Both the position numbers and the translations under genes were made by a program. Positions 9,047 through 17,384 of a stretch of 64,000 bases of DNA are shown here, piece after piece; the stretch's first letter is position 1, and every line of letters begins with the position of its first letter. The notes under the pieces were generated by a model. It saw only the letters and a list, made by a program, of their open reading frames with translations, was not told the DNA's origin and searched no databases. Location of the stretch: contig NZ_BJYA01000001.1 of NCBI RefSeq assembly GCF_007991275.1, forward strand, positions 310,001 to 374,000, written 5' to 3'. The stretch is from Alkalibacillus haloalkaliphilus (GTDB taxonomy: Bacteria; Bacillota; Bacilli; Bacillales; Alkalibacillaceae).

Positions 9047-10684
9047 TTATCTTTTAATAATCGGCAATACGACAGAAGATGGATACTGCTCCGAGTGGTA
9101 GACCGTTTGATTCGCCACTTTCATCTCAGTCGCTTTACCTAATTCATCTCCTGTATTTAAGTTGCGGTCATACTTTGGAAAAGCACTTGATGCGATTTCA
9201 ATTCGGATTTGATGACCTTTTTTAAAGATGTGTGACGTATTCCAACAGTCGACTTCCACTTCGTAAACTTCACCTGGGGTCATTAGTTCAGGCTTGTCTG
9301 TTCCGTTACGGAAGCGCCCGCGAACGAGCCCGTCTGTTAAACGTTGGGCAAAACCACTCTTCCTTACATCTAGTAATTTGACCGTAAAGTCAGTATCTTT
9401 CGCATCAGTTGATACGAATAAATTTGCTTTTACTGGCCCTGTCACCTCTAGATCGTCTTCTAATACGTCACTTGTATAAACTAGTACATCATCTCTTCTT
9501 TCAATTGAAGAGTAGTCATCTGGACCACCAATTTGGTGTGATACCATTTCAGTGATGAATGGTACCGGGTTAGCTGGGTCATAAACGTACTGGTCATAAT
9601 CCGCCACACTCTTAGCTGGATCACTCGTACTTAAAACACCATCTCCAAAACGGCTATTTGCCTTGCCACCACTATGTAAGTAAAATTTGGTCCACTTCGT
9701 ATTTGGTAGAGGCCACTTTTTTTCTTGTCTCCACTTATTTTCTCCCATTACGAAAATTTCGACGGGCTCCTTCTTAGTGAACCCTTGGTCAATTCCTTTT
9801 AAGTAGTAGTCAAAAAAGCTTCGCTGATAGTCATTCATATTAATTAGCGATTCTTCTCCAAAGTCTAGGTCACCTAGTTTGGTTGATTTGTTAAGTTGAT
9901 GTGGCCAAGGACCCATTAACAAATGTTGATCAGACTTGCCTGCTTCAACCATGCCTTGGTAATTTAATGGCGTCCCGATTTGTTCATCATCATACCAACC
10001 TGAAATATTTAAGACTGGTACGTCAATTTCATCAAAACGGTGCTGATAAGCGATATGTTTCCAATAGTCATCAAAGTATGGATGCTCAATTTCTTCACGC
10101 CACTGCTCGGAATACCATCCTGTCGGTAAATCCATATCGACATAAGGTAACGTCCAGTAAACCTTTTGCCAATCAACTAAGTTTATATTTTGCATAACAC
10201 GACCTCGCGTCATATATAACCAACAAATATGCATCGGATTTGGTAATCCCGTTGGCCATTCAACAAAAGGATCTGACGGTGTTACTAGTGGAACCATCGC
10301 TTTAAGTGATGGAGGTTGCTCTAATGCGGTTAGCCACTGAATGCGTCCTAAGTATGAGCCTCCAAGAGTACCAACATTTCCGTCACACCACGTTTGGTTT
10401 GCGACCCATTCGATGACGTCATAACCGTCAACACCATCATTGCGGTAAGGGACGAACTCTCCTTCTGAATCTCCACGTCCTCTAACATCAACATTAATGA
10501 CGTGATAGCCATGTTCAGTGAAGTACTCACCTTGCAAATGTTGCTGTTCTCGCGTTTTTCCATAAGGTGTTCTTACAACGATCGCTGGGTATACACCTTG
10601 TTCTTCTGGTTGATAATGATCTGCTGATAATAACACTTCGTCCCTTAAAGGGATCTTTATATCTCTTTTAACACGGTAACTCAT
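9047..10684 (-). CDS. CocE/NonD-type alpha/beta hydrolase (X-Pro dipeptidyl-peptidase S15 family)
   Basis: Serine hydrolase acting on esters or amides; the family includes cocaine esterase, glutaryl acylase and X-Pro peptidase relatives. The protein has 545 residues. The catalytic core has the nucleophile in GGSYLG (Ser110) preceded by the oxyanion block DVRGRGDSEG, and an Asp in ISGWYDD is a likely member of the catalytic triad. The C-terminal third is the jelly-roll domain typical of the family. There is no signal peptide, so it is cytoplasmic. The ATG at 10684 follows AAGGAGGG. It is first in a two-gene unit with the PLP enzyme. The true substrate is not evident. Confidence 0.9.
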   Translation of the reverse strand: MSYRVKRDIKIPLRDEVLLSADHYQPEEQGVYPAIVVRTPYGKTREQQHLQGEYFTEHGYHVINVDVRGRGDSEGEFVPYRNDGVDGYDVIEWVANQTWCDGNVGTLGGSYLGRIQWLTALEQPPSLKAMVPLVTPSDPFVEWPTGLPNPMHICWLYMTRGRVMQNINLVDWQKVYWTLPYVDMDLPTGWYSEQWREEIEHPYFDDYWKHIAYQHRFDEIDVPVLNISGWYDDEQIGTPLNYQGMVEAGKSDQHLLMGPWPHQLNKSTKLGDLDFGEESLINMNDYQRSFFDYYLKGIDQGFTKKEPVEIFVMGENKWRQEKKWPLPNTKWTKFYLHSGGKANSRFGDGVLSTSDPAKSVADYDQYVYDPANPVPFITEMVSHQIGGPDDYSSIERRDDVLVYTSDVLEDDLEVTGPVKANLFVSTDAKDTDFTVKLLDVRKSGFAQRLTDGLVRGRFRNGTDKPELMTPGEVYEVEVDCWNTSHIFKKGHQIRIEIASSAFPKYDRNLNTGDELGKATEMKVANQTVYHSEQYPSSVVLPIIKR

Positions 10685-10821
10685 CCAAACCCTCCTTATA
10701 AATTATATTTCGTTATTCGAATAAAATATCCTGCACAACTCTATTTGTTGGCAAGAAATATTTAACCTTTCATCAAACTTTCACATTGGAGGTTTAAGCT
10801 TAAGTTATAGGAGGGTGAAAA

Positions 10822-11469
10822 TTGACAACGACGACTGCAATGATTCAGATCGCAATCATAATTGTGAGCTTTTTGTTAAGCTTTATTGTTTTTATGTTTA
10901 TTAGCCCGTTAAATAAACAACTTAAAAAACAATACTTAGATGAAACCGTTTCTTTTATTATAAACATCGTTTTACTTATATGGCTTGGTAAAGTCGTGTT
11001 TAATCTTTCATTGATTTTAACTGACCCGATGGCTGTTTTAGCCTACCCGAGCGGGGCAAGAGAATTTTACTTTGGCATAACAGTAGCCGTTATAATTTTT
11101 ATAGCAAAACATAAGAAAAAGGAAATTCGAATTATACCGTTTTTACACGCCTTTTTAACCATTTTCATATTCGCTTCATTTATTTACGAATTTATGGAAC
11201 TTATTGTGCAAGGTCATACTTACTCGTTTAACTACTTAACTTTATTATTTATTGTTTTAATTACGTTTGTCATGATGAACTCTTTATCATTTGGGATTTC
11301 AAGTGGGGTTACTATTACGTTGTGGAGCTTGGGGCAACTTGCTTTAACAACAGTACAACCCTTTATAACCATTTTCTCTTATATGGTTTCCCCGTGGTTC
11401 ATTATGATTGTGTTTATGGGCGGAATATCAATATTAATAACTAATATTAAGAAAGTTGGTGCAACATGA
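10822..11469 (+). CDS. Polytopic membrane protein of unknown function, coupled to ccdA
   Basis: I do not recognise the family. The 215 residues contain about six hydrophobic segments (roughly 5-27, 42-65, 82-95, 103-124, 134-160, 175-205), with a basic KHKKKEIR loop in the middle. There is no cysteine, so it is not itself a thiol carrier. The start is TTG at 10822 after AGGAGGG. The end overlaps the ccdA start (ATGA), implying translational coupling and a role linked to thiol transfer across the membrane, but that is inference from position only. Confidence 0.82.
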   Translation: MTTTTAMIQIAIIIVSFLLSFIVFMFISPLNKQLKKQYLDETVSFIINIVLLIWLGKVVFNLSLILTDPMAVLAYPSGAREFYFGITVAVIIFIAKHKKKEIRIIPFLHAFLTIFIFASFIYEFMELIVQGHTYSFNYLTLLFIVLITFVMMNSLSFGISSGVTITLWSLGQLALTTVQPFITIFSYMVSPWFIMIVFMGGISILITNIKKVGAT

Positions 11470-12209
11470 TTGATGTAGCAGACCTAACAATATGGTTAGC
11501 TTTAGGCGCTGGAATGTTGTCGTTCTTATCTCCTTGTACTTTACCTCTTTTTCCAGCCTACCTTTCTTACATTACTGGGGTAAGTGTAAAAGAATTAGAA
11601 AACAACAAAGATATGAAAGTAAGGTCTAAATTACTTATTCACTCTGTTTTATTCCTATTCGGTGTATCGTTAATTTTTATCGGTTTAGGTGTTGGTGTAT
11701 CTTTTATCGGACAATGGATTCAAAGCTTCCTAGCTGGCGAATCAGGTCAGTTTATTCAACGAATCGCTGGTATTTTCATTATCGTGATGGGACTTTTCGT
11801 AGGTGGATGGCTCAATATTAAAACGTTTATGAAGGAGAAGCGTTTTAACTTCGCGAGAAAGCCTGCCGGTTACTTAGGTACTGTCTTTGTTGGAATGGGG
11901 TTTGCCGCAGGGTGGACGCCATGTATTGGTCCAATTTTTGCAACAATCTTAGTTGCGGCAGCGAGTAACCCATCTCAAGGCGCTTTTTACACCATTTTTT
12001 ACGTGATCGGTTTCGCTTTACCGTTCCTAATTCTAACGTTCTTTATCGGCAGAACGAGATGGATTGTAAAGTATAGCGGCATGATTATGAAAGTCGGTGG
12101 TGTCGTCATGATCATTATGGGGCTTCTTCTATTTACTGGCCAAATGACACGAATCTCGATCTTTTTATTAGAACTAATTGATGATACTTGGTTTTCAAAT
12201 TTAGGTTAA
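11466..12209 (+). CDS. ccdA: CcdA thiol-disulfide transmembrane electron carrier
   Basis: Moves reducing equivalents from cytoplasmic thioredoxin to extracytoplasmic thiol proteins, used in cytochrome c maturation and in spore envelope thiol chemistry. The 247 residues form six membrane segments. The two redox cysteines sit in the family motifs LSPCTLPLFPAYLSY (first segment) and GWTPCIGPIFATIL (fourth segment). The start overlaps the preceding gene by four bases, with only a weak ribosome site, so it depends on coupling. The thioredoxin-like partner follows 21 bases later. Confidence 0.95.
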   Translation: MIDVADLTIWLALGAGMLSFLSPCTLPLFPAYLSYITGVSVKELENNKDMKVRSKLLIHSVLFLFGVSLIFIGLGVGVSFIGQWIQSFLAGESGQFIQRIAGIFIIVMGLFVGGWLNIKTFMKEKRFNFARKPAGYLGTVFVGMGFAAGWTPCIGPIFATILVAAASNPSQGAFYTIFYVIGFALPFLILTFFIGRTRWIVKYSGMIMKVGGVVMIIMGLLLFTGQMTRISIFLLELIDDTWFSNLG

Positions 12210-12230
12210 ACGAAAGGTGGAAAATATAAT

Positions 12231-12806
12231 ATGAAACGTCTTATTATTTTAGCCATCATTGTATTAATGTTTGGTTGGACGGTGTATGACCTTGTTATAA
12301 AAGAGGAAGAAACAAACGAACAAGGTACAGACGGTTTTATGGTAAGTGGTGAACCTGATGGCGGTGACCCCGAGGACCTTGAAGTTGGATTAGACATTGG
12401 TAGTACAGCTCCTGACTTTGAGCTTGAAACGTTAGAAGGAGATACTGTAAAACTGTCTGACTTCCGCGGGCAACGTGTTATGATTAATTTTTGGGCTACT
12501 TGGTGTCCACCTTGTCGTGCTGAAATGCCTGACATGCAACGTTTCTATGAAAATACAGATATTAAAATTTTAGCAATTGATTTAATTGAAACAGAAAGCT
12601 CTAAAGACGATGTGAGAGAGTTTGCTGATGATTTTGAATTAACGTTCCCTATTCTTTTTGATGAAGGCGAAGAAGTGTCAACACTGTATCACGTCTTACC
12701 TGTTCCAACGACGTATATGGTTGACTCAAATGGCATCATTCAATATAAAGCATTTGGTGCGATGAACTATGACATGATGATCCAAGAATATGAAAAGATG
12801 GATTAG
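12231..12806 (+). CDS. Membrane-anchored thioredoxin-like protein (ResA/TlpA/StoA type)
   Basis: Extracytoplasmic thiol-disulfide oxidoreductase, expected to be kept reduced by CcdA. It has an uncleaved N-terminal anchor (residues 4-23), an acidic linker, and an AhpC/TSA-thioredoxin domain starting at APDFELETLEG. The active site is WCPPC (Cys92, Cys95), whereas the heme-maturation protein ResA typically has CEPC. The cis-proline loop is in LPVPTTYMVD. The gene lies in the ccdA unit, with an AAAGGTGG site. It could serve cytochrome c assembly or spore cortex synthesis; no cytochrome synthesis genes lie in the window. Confidence 0.92.
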   Translation: MKRLIILAIIVLMFGWTVYDLVIKEEETNEQGTDGFMVSGEPDGGDPEDLEVGLDIGSTAPDFELETLEGDTVKLSDFRGQRVMINFWATWCPPCRAEMPDMQRFYENTDIKILAIDLIETESSKDDVREFADDFELTFPILFDEGEEVSTLYHVLPVPTTYMVDSNGIIQYKAFGAMNYDMMIQEYEKMD

Positions 12807-12849
12807 GCTCTATAAATTATTTATAATGAATGGTTAAGAGGTGTTAGCC

Positions 12850-13542
12850 ATGAACCAAACGATTTTAGTCGTTGAAGATGATCAAATGATTCGTCATCTT
12901 ATTCGAGTTTATTTGGAGAAAGCCAATTATGAAGTCATTGAAGCTTCAGATGGTTTAGAAGCACAAGAGAAGTTTGTTAAGTACCAACCTTGTTTAATTA
13001 TATTAGATTTAATGTTGCCTAAACTTAGTGGCGAAGATTTTTGCCAGTGGGTTCGTGACTATGAACAAGAAGAAGTTTCAATCATTATTTTATCTGCTAA
13101 AACACAAGTTCAAGATAAAGTCCATTTGCTTCGAATAGGTGCGGACGATTATTTAACTAAGCCTTTCGAACCTGAAGAGTTAATTGCTCATGTAGAGGCC
13201 GTCTTAAGGAGAACTGGTCGTTATTGTCAGAAGATCACTTATGATGGCCTATGCTTAAAGGTTAGAAAAGGAGAAGTATTACTAAATGGTGAAGAAATCA
13301 ACTTAACTAAGCATGAATTCCATTTACTTTACTTCTTTATGCAAAACCCGAATACGGTTTTAACACGGGATCAGCTAATCGAGCAGTTGTACCCAGCAAG
13401 CGAAAATGTCGTTTATGATCGTACAATTGATGCTCACATAAAAAAGCTACGAGAGAAATTACATGATAAAGATGAACCTAAAAAAATCCAAACAGTAAGA
13501 GGAATGGGGTATAAGTTTGTTCCGAAAGAATCCATTTTTTAA
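12850..13542 (+). CDS. OmpR/PhoB-family response regulator
   Basis: Transcription factor partnered with the kinase encoded immediately after it. The 230 residues comprise a receiver domain with phosphorylated Asp53 (ILDLMLP), the conserved acidic pair Glu9/Asp10 and Lys in LTKPF, then a winged-helix DNA-binding domain ending VRGMGYKF. The ATG at 12850 is preceded by AAGAGGTG; the GTG at 12841 is part of that site and is rejected. It starts 43 bases after the thioredoxin-like gene, so it may be read from the same transcript or from its own AT-rich promoter. Its target genes are unknown. Confidence 0.94.
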   Translation: MNQTILVVEDDQMIRHLIRVYLEKANYEVIEASDGLEAQEKFVKYQPCLIILDLMLPKLSGEDFCQWVRDYEQEEVSIIILSAKTQVQDKVHLLRIGADDYLTKPFEPEELIAHVEAVLRRTGRYCQKITYDGLCLKVRKGEVLLNGEEINLTKHEFHLLYFFMQNPNTVLTRDQLIEQLYPASENVVYDRTIDAHIKKLREKLHDKDEPKKIQTVRGMGYKFVPKESIF

Positions 13543-14593
13543 AGGGTTATTGTTCAGACTAACTCTATTAAATATGTTGATTATTTCCGTAGCCATTATT
13601 TTAAGTAGCTTTGCGATTTATCAAACGGCATGTTTTCTCGTTGAGTCGATTAGTGGAGTAGATTCAAGTACTCAAAGTCGGTTTGAGGCATTATTGTTTG
13701 AGTATCTCGTCATTTTTACAATTGTCGCTATTTTAATTGCGGGAATTCTTCACTTTTACTTAACACGAAACTTAATACGCCCGATTAGACAATTAATTCA
13801 ATCAACAAAAGAGTTGAAATCTGGACAAAACCCTAGTTTAGTTCAGTATGATTCAAACAATGAAGTTGGTGAATTAATTGAGCATTATAATGGACTGATT
13901 GATCAATTGAAACAACAAGACGAAGTGAGAAATAAGATGATTGCTGATTTATCACATGAATTACGCACGCCTGTTTCTAACCTAAATGGGTATTTGTATG
14001 CGATGAAATCTGGGGTTATCGAAGCAAGCGAAGAGACGTTACAAGCTTTACATTTAGAATCACAACGTTTAAAACAATTAATTGAACAAGTTGATCAGTT
14101 GAAAGAGTTAGACTATATTTCAGCCCAACAATTTATCAATCATACAGTACAAGACGTATCTGATGTGATTAAACAAAGTGTCTCTGTTTTTGAGTGGAGC
14201 TTTTCACAAGCTAGTATCCCTGTTCAAGTTGATGTTGAAGCTTGTATGGCTAAGTTCAATCAAGAAGGTATTCAACAAGTGATCAACAACTTATTAGATA
14301 ATGCTTTAAGGTACCATGAGGGGGATCAGCCCGTTTTAGTTAGAGGATACAAAAATGATGGGAATTATTATGCTTCTGTTACAACGAGCGGCAAACCAAT
14401 TCCAACTGATGAACAAGACAAGATTTTTGAACGATTTTACCGAGTCGATCACTCTCGTTCTAGAGAATCTGGCGGAAGTGGCCTCGGGTTATCTATTGCT
14501 AAAGAAATCATCGAAAAACATGACGGGACAATAGGTGTGAAAAGTTATAATCATTCAAATGAATTTTGGTTTGTAATTCCTATTAGAAGTTAA
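13517..14593 (+). CDS. Sensor histidine kinase
   Basis: Membrane kinase of the pair, 358 residues: membrane segments near 15-38 and 63-82, a short external loop of about 25 residues, HAMP, the H box SHELRTPVSN (phosphorylated His147), the N box NNLLDNALRYH and the G box GSGLGLSIAKEI. The loop is too small for a ligand domain, so sensing may be within the membrane or through a partner such as the neighbouring membrane protein. The likely TTG start at 13517 overlaps the regulator gene by 26 bases, with GGGG in the regulator's MGYKF codons as ribosome site. Later starts are possible but would cut into the first membrane segment. Confidence 0.9.
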   Translation: MFRKNPFFKGLLFRLTLLNMLIISVAIILSSFAIYQTACFLVESISGVDSSTQSRFEALLFEYLVIFTIVAILIAGILHFYLTRNLIRPIRQLIQSTKELKSGQNPSLVQYDSNNEVGELIEHYNGLIDQLKQQDEVRNKMIADLSHELRTPVSNLNGYLYAMKSGVIEASEETLQALHLESQRLKQLIEQVDQLKELDYISAQQFINHTVQDVSDVIKQSVSVFEWSFSQASIPVQVDVEACMAKFNQEGIQQVINNLLDNALRYHEGDQPVLVRGYKNDGNYYASVTTSGKPIPTDEQDKIFERFYRVDHSRSRESGGSGLGLSIAKEIIEKHDGTIGVKSYNHSNEFWFVIPIRS

Positions 14594-14627
14594 CCCCAAC
14601 TCGAGTTTAGAGTCGGGGTTTTTGTTT
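14592..14627 (+). terminator. Terminator after the ccdA/two-component unit
   Basis: AACCCCAACTC pairs with GAGTCGGGGTT (one mismatch), followed by TTTTTGTTTTT. Confidence 0.85.
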
Positions 14628-14645
14628 TTACTAGTTCTCATTCAG

Positions 14646-15104
14646 CTAAGCTAACCTCATCGCAACAATGACGACAACGACAATTGAAAGGATTGTTGAA
14701 ATAAATAAGAAGTTCGTATACATTTTAGTAATCGCTGTTAAAGACTTATCTTTTTTTAGTTCAATGCCTTGTAGCTTCTTTTTAAGCTTCTTACTATACA
14801 GGGACACGACGATTACAGTTAGTAAAATAGCAACGCCACCGATTTCTTCCATCAACTTCAAGTACAGCGGCAACGTATCGCGGTTAAACTGTAAGATCAT
14901 ATACACACCTGTTAACATGACAACAATACCACTTGGTAGCACAACCCAATTAATCATGCGACGCAACTTCTCTATTACGAGCGAATGTTTCTTTAACTCT
15001 TCTTCAGATTTTGCCAATGACCTTAATAAAAGGCCGACAACAATAAATGCTCCAATCCATAATGCGACACCAACTATGTGTAAACTATACGATAATTCAT
15101 ACAT
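14646..15104 (-). CDS. Four-helix membrane protein, CopD/DUF2269-like
   Basis: Small polytopic membrane protein of 152 residues with four hydrophobic segments. The first segment carries SLHIVGVALWIGAF, the His-plus-WxG pattern seen in CopD and related heme- or copper-associated membrane proteins. That similarity is loose and gives no firm function. The ATG at 15104 follows GGGAGTG. It starts 15 bases after the stop of the MMPL exporter gene in the same direction, so it is probably co-transcribed with the exporter. Confidence 0.75.
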   Translation of the reverse strand: MYELSYSLHIVGVALWIGAFIVVGLLLRSLAKSEEELKKHSLVIEKLRRMINWVVLPSGIVVMLTGVYMILQFNRDTLPLYLKLMEEIGGVAILLTVIVVSLYSKKLKKKLQGIELKKDKSLTAITKMYTNFLFISTILSIVVVVIVAMRLA

Positions 15105-15119
15105 GTTATAACACTCCCT

Positions 15120-17264
15120 TTATCTTTTTAAAATTGTCGCAATTGCTGGCACTAACATACCGCGTACTAAAAAGGCGTCTACTAAAATACCTAAACTCAC
15201 GATGAAACCGAACATAAACAATTCTAAAATAGGCTGAGTCATTAATACGCCGAACGTCCCTGCAAGAATAATCCCTGCAGATGATATAACTCCTCCTGTT
15301 AAAGCAACTCCGCGCCTAACCGCTTCTTTCATTTCATACTCTTGGCGCTCTTCTCTTATGCGAGACATTAACATAATGTTGTAGTCAACGCCGAGTGCGA
15401 CTAAAAAGACGAAAGCATAAAGCGGAATACGGTAACTCATACCTTCATAGCCGAGGAAGTTATCAAAAATAAACCAACTGATCCCTAGCGCAGAGAAGTA
15501 AGAGATTAAGATCGTTGTCATCATGTAAATAGGCGCAACAACCGAACGCAACTGCCACATTAACATCGCTAAAATAACTAGCGTAACAATGGCGACAACG
15601 ACAGCTGTATCTCGTTCATTATAAGCACGAATCTCACTTTGTTGTGCTGACTCTCCTGCAAAATATATCCCCGAAAAGCTAGTACCTTCAATGATTTTGT
15701 TATGTTCATTTATTAAATACTCGAGTGTGTCTAAAGATTCATGGTCATATGGATTTTGTGCTAACAATGCTTCAAGTTTCACAACCGTTTCATCTTCTGA
15801 TATCGAGAACGTTTCTCCTTGAAGATCACCTTCTTTAAAAACATCATGAGATGGTAATGTCGTTTCACTTACCCCTTCATAATCCACAATGGCTGTATTA
15901 ATTTCATTCAGCTCTTGCAGTTGTTCTTCAGAAAAAACGATCTCCTCTTCACTTTCTAAAACGATGACGACTGGGGCTAACTCACCAGGTGGAAACTGTT
16001 CTTCTAACTTTTCATAACCGACTCGCGAATCCATTTCTTCCGGGAAAGAGTTTAATAGATTAAATGAATAATTGATATTCATTACATTTAGTCCGTTTAC
16101 TATTAAGAATACTAATACAATCCCAGCTGCAACAAATGGCTTCTTCGTCACCCAGTTCCCCATTTTACTCCAGAAGCGATTTTTCTCTAACGTATCTTCT
16201 CCTACTTTAGGCTTGTCAGGCCAAAACGCTCTTCGTCCAAACGCTGTGAACAAGGCTGGAACTAAGGTTAAACCTGCAATTAGTACAATGGCAATGGTAA
16301 TTGAGAAAACAGGCGCAAAGTTTTGATAAGGTCCATAGACCGCTAAAAACAGTACAAGCATCGCTGCTAAAACCGTTCCACCACTGAAGAAAATCGGCCT
16401 AGCGACACCTGTTACAGCTCGAACCATTGCTTCATGTTTACTATCAACTTGCCGCAACTCCTCTTTGAACCGTGAGAAAATAAATAAACTATAATCAACA
16501 GTTGCACCGAAAAGTAAAATCGACACAATGGATAACGATTGAGTCTCAATATAAAACACGTCATTCGCTGCAAAAAGCCCTAACACTCGGTCCACCGTTT
16601 GATAAACAAATAAGGCTGCCAACAACGGAATTAAAGCAAGAAGTGGCGATCGATAAATAATAATTAGTAAGACTAATACTAAGCCAATCGTTGAAAACAG
16701 TAACACTAAATTGGCATTAGAAAAGATCGTAATCGTATCAGATGCAATTCCTGCAGGCCCTGTCACATTTACTTCTGCATTTAAGACTGTTTCACTTGCC
16801 TCACTATGAAGTTGCTCGACTTTCGCATTAATTTCATCCATTTCAAGCCCGTCTGGTAACGTAACAGGTAAAACTAACGTCGATTGATCATCCGAAACGA
16901 ATTCTTCTTTTACATCCTCAGGGAAGAAGTGAAATGGAACAGACGATAACAAAGAATCTTCTTCAACCTGCTCCCACAACGACTCACTTAACTCATCAAC
17001 TGATTCAAATGCACCTGCACTCCACTCAGAATCATGTTCTAAAACGAGCAAAGCAAGTAAACCACTTTCGTCCGGAAAGTGTTCTTCAACTTTTTCAGAT
17101 GCCACAACTGAATGAGCATCTGCCGGAAGATCAAACTCCCCCGTATTAATCGTATGTTGCTGGGCAGAAGGTGCTGCGCTTAAAGCTCCAACTACTAAAA
17201 TCCAAATAATAATGACAGCCCACATACGTTTTCTCGTTTTAATTAAACTCGATAACTTCTCCAT
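15120..17264 (-). CDS. MMPL-family RND transporter (YdfJ-like)
   Basis: Large membrane exporter of the MmpL branch of the RND superfamily, 714 residues, near the length of Bacillus YdfJ. It has two repeated halves. Each has one membrane segment, a large external domain (about 35-175 and 395-545) and five further segments. The Asp/Tyr pairs characteristic of proton coupling occur in GATVDYSLFIFSRF and ALGVDYNIMLMSRI. The ATG at 17264 follows AAAGGGG. The gene has its own promoter containing the same direct repeat as the regulator gene upstream, so it is very likely the target of that two-component system. The substrate (lipid, drug or other) is unknown. Confidence 0.92.
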   Translation of the reverse strand: MEKLSSLIKTRKRMWAVIIIWILVVGALSAAPSAQQHTINTGEFDLPADAHSVVASEKVEEHFPDESGLLALLVLEHDSEWSAGAFESVDELSESLWEQVEEDSLLSSVPFHFFPEDVKEEFVSDDQSTLVLPVTLPDGLEMDEINAKVEQLHSEASETVLNAEVNVTGPAGIASDTITIFSNANLVLLFSTIGLVLVLLIIIYRSPLLALIPLLAALFVYQTVDRVLGLFAANDVFYIETQSLSIVSILLFGATVDYSLFIFSRFKEELRQVDSKHEAMVRAVTGVARPIFFSGGTVLAAMLVLFLAVYGPYQNFAPVFSITIAIVLIAGLTLVPALFTAFGRRAFWPDKPKVGEDTLEKNRFWSKMGNWVTKKPFVAAGIVLVFLIVNGLNVMNINYSFNLLNSFPEEMDSRVGYEKLEEQFPPGELAPVVIVLESEEEIVFSEEQLQELNEINTAIVDYEGVSETTLPSHDVFKEGDLQGETFSISEDETVVKLEALLAQNPYDHESLDTLEYLINEHNKIIEGTSFSGIYFAGESAQQSEIRAYNERDTAVVVAIVTLVILAMLMWQLRSVVAPIYMMTTILISYFSALGISWFIFDNFLGYEGMSYRIPLYAFVFLVALGVDYNIMLMSRIREERQEYEMKEAVRRGVALTGGVISSAGIILAGTFGVLMTQPILELFMFGFIVSLGILVDAFLVRGMLVPAIATILKR

Positions 17265-17298
17265 TGGTCGACCCCTTTTCTTCTAGCAATCTATAAAA

Positions 17299-17330
17299 AT
17301 AATAACAAGCCTATATGAACAGAACATGAA
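17299..17330 (-). promoter_or_regulatory. Exporter promoter with direct-repeat operator
   Basis: On the minus strand two TTCAT half-sites start 11 bases apart (17330-17326 and 17319-17315), followed exactly 10 bases later by TATTAT (17304-17299). The regulator gene promoter (19425-19456) has the same arrangement. 11-bp-phased direct repeats over the -35 region are the usual activator sites of OmpR-type regulators. Confidence 0.72.
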
Positions 17331-17352
17331 CAACAGATTAAACATAAATAAA

Positions 17353-17372
17353 CGACTGTAAAAATACAGTCG
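17353..17372 (-). terminator. Terminator between sensor kinase and exporter genes
   Basis: CGACTGTA and TACAGTCG form an 8-bp stem with a 4-base loop, followed on the minus strand by TTTATTTATG. It separates the kinase gene from the exporter promoter. Confidence 0.72.
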
Positions 17373-17384
17373 CTTATTGTCGAG

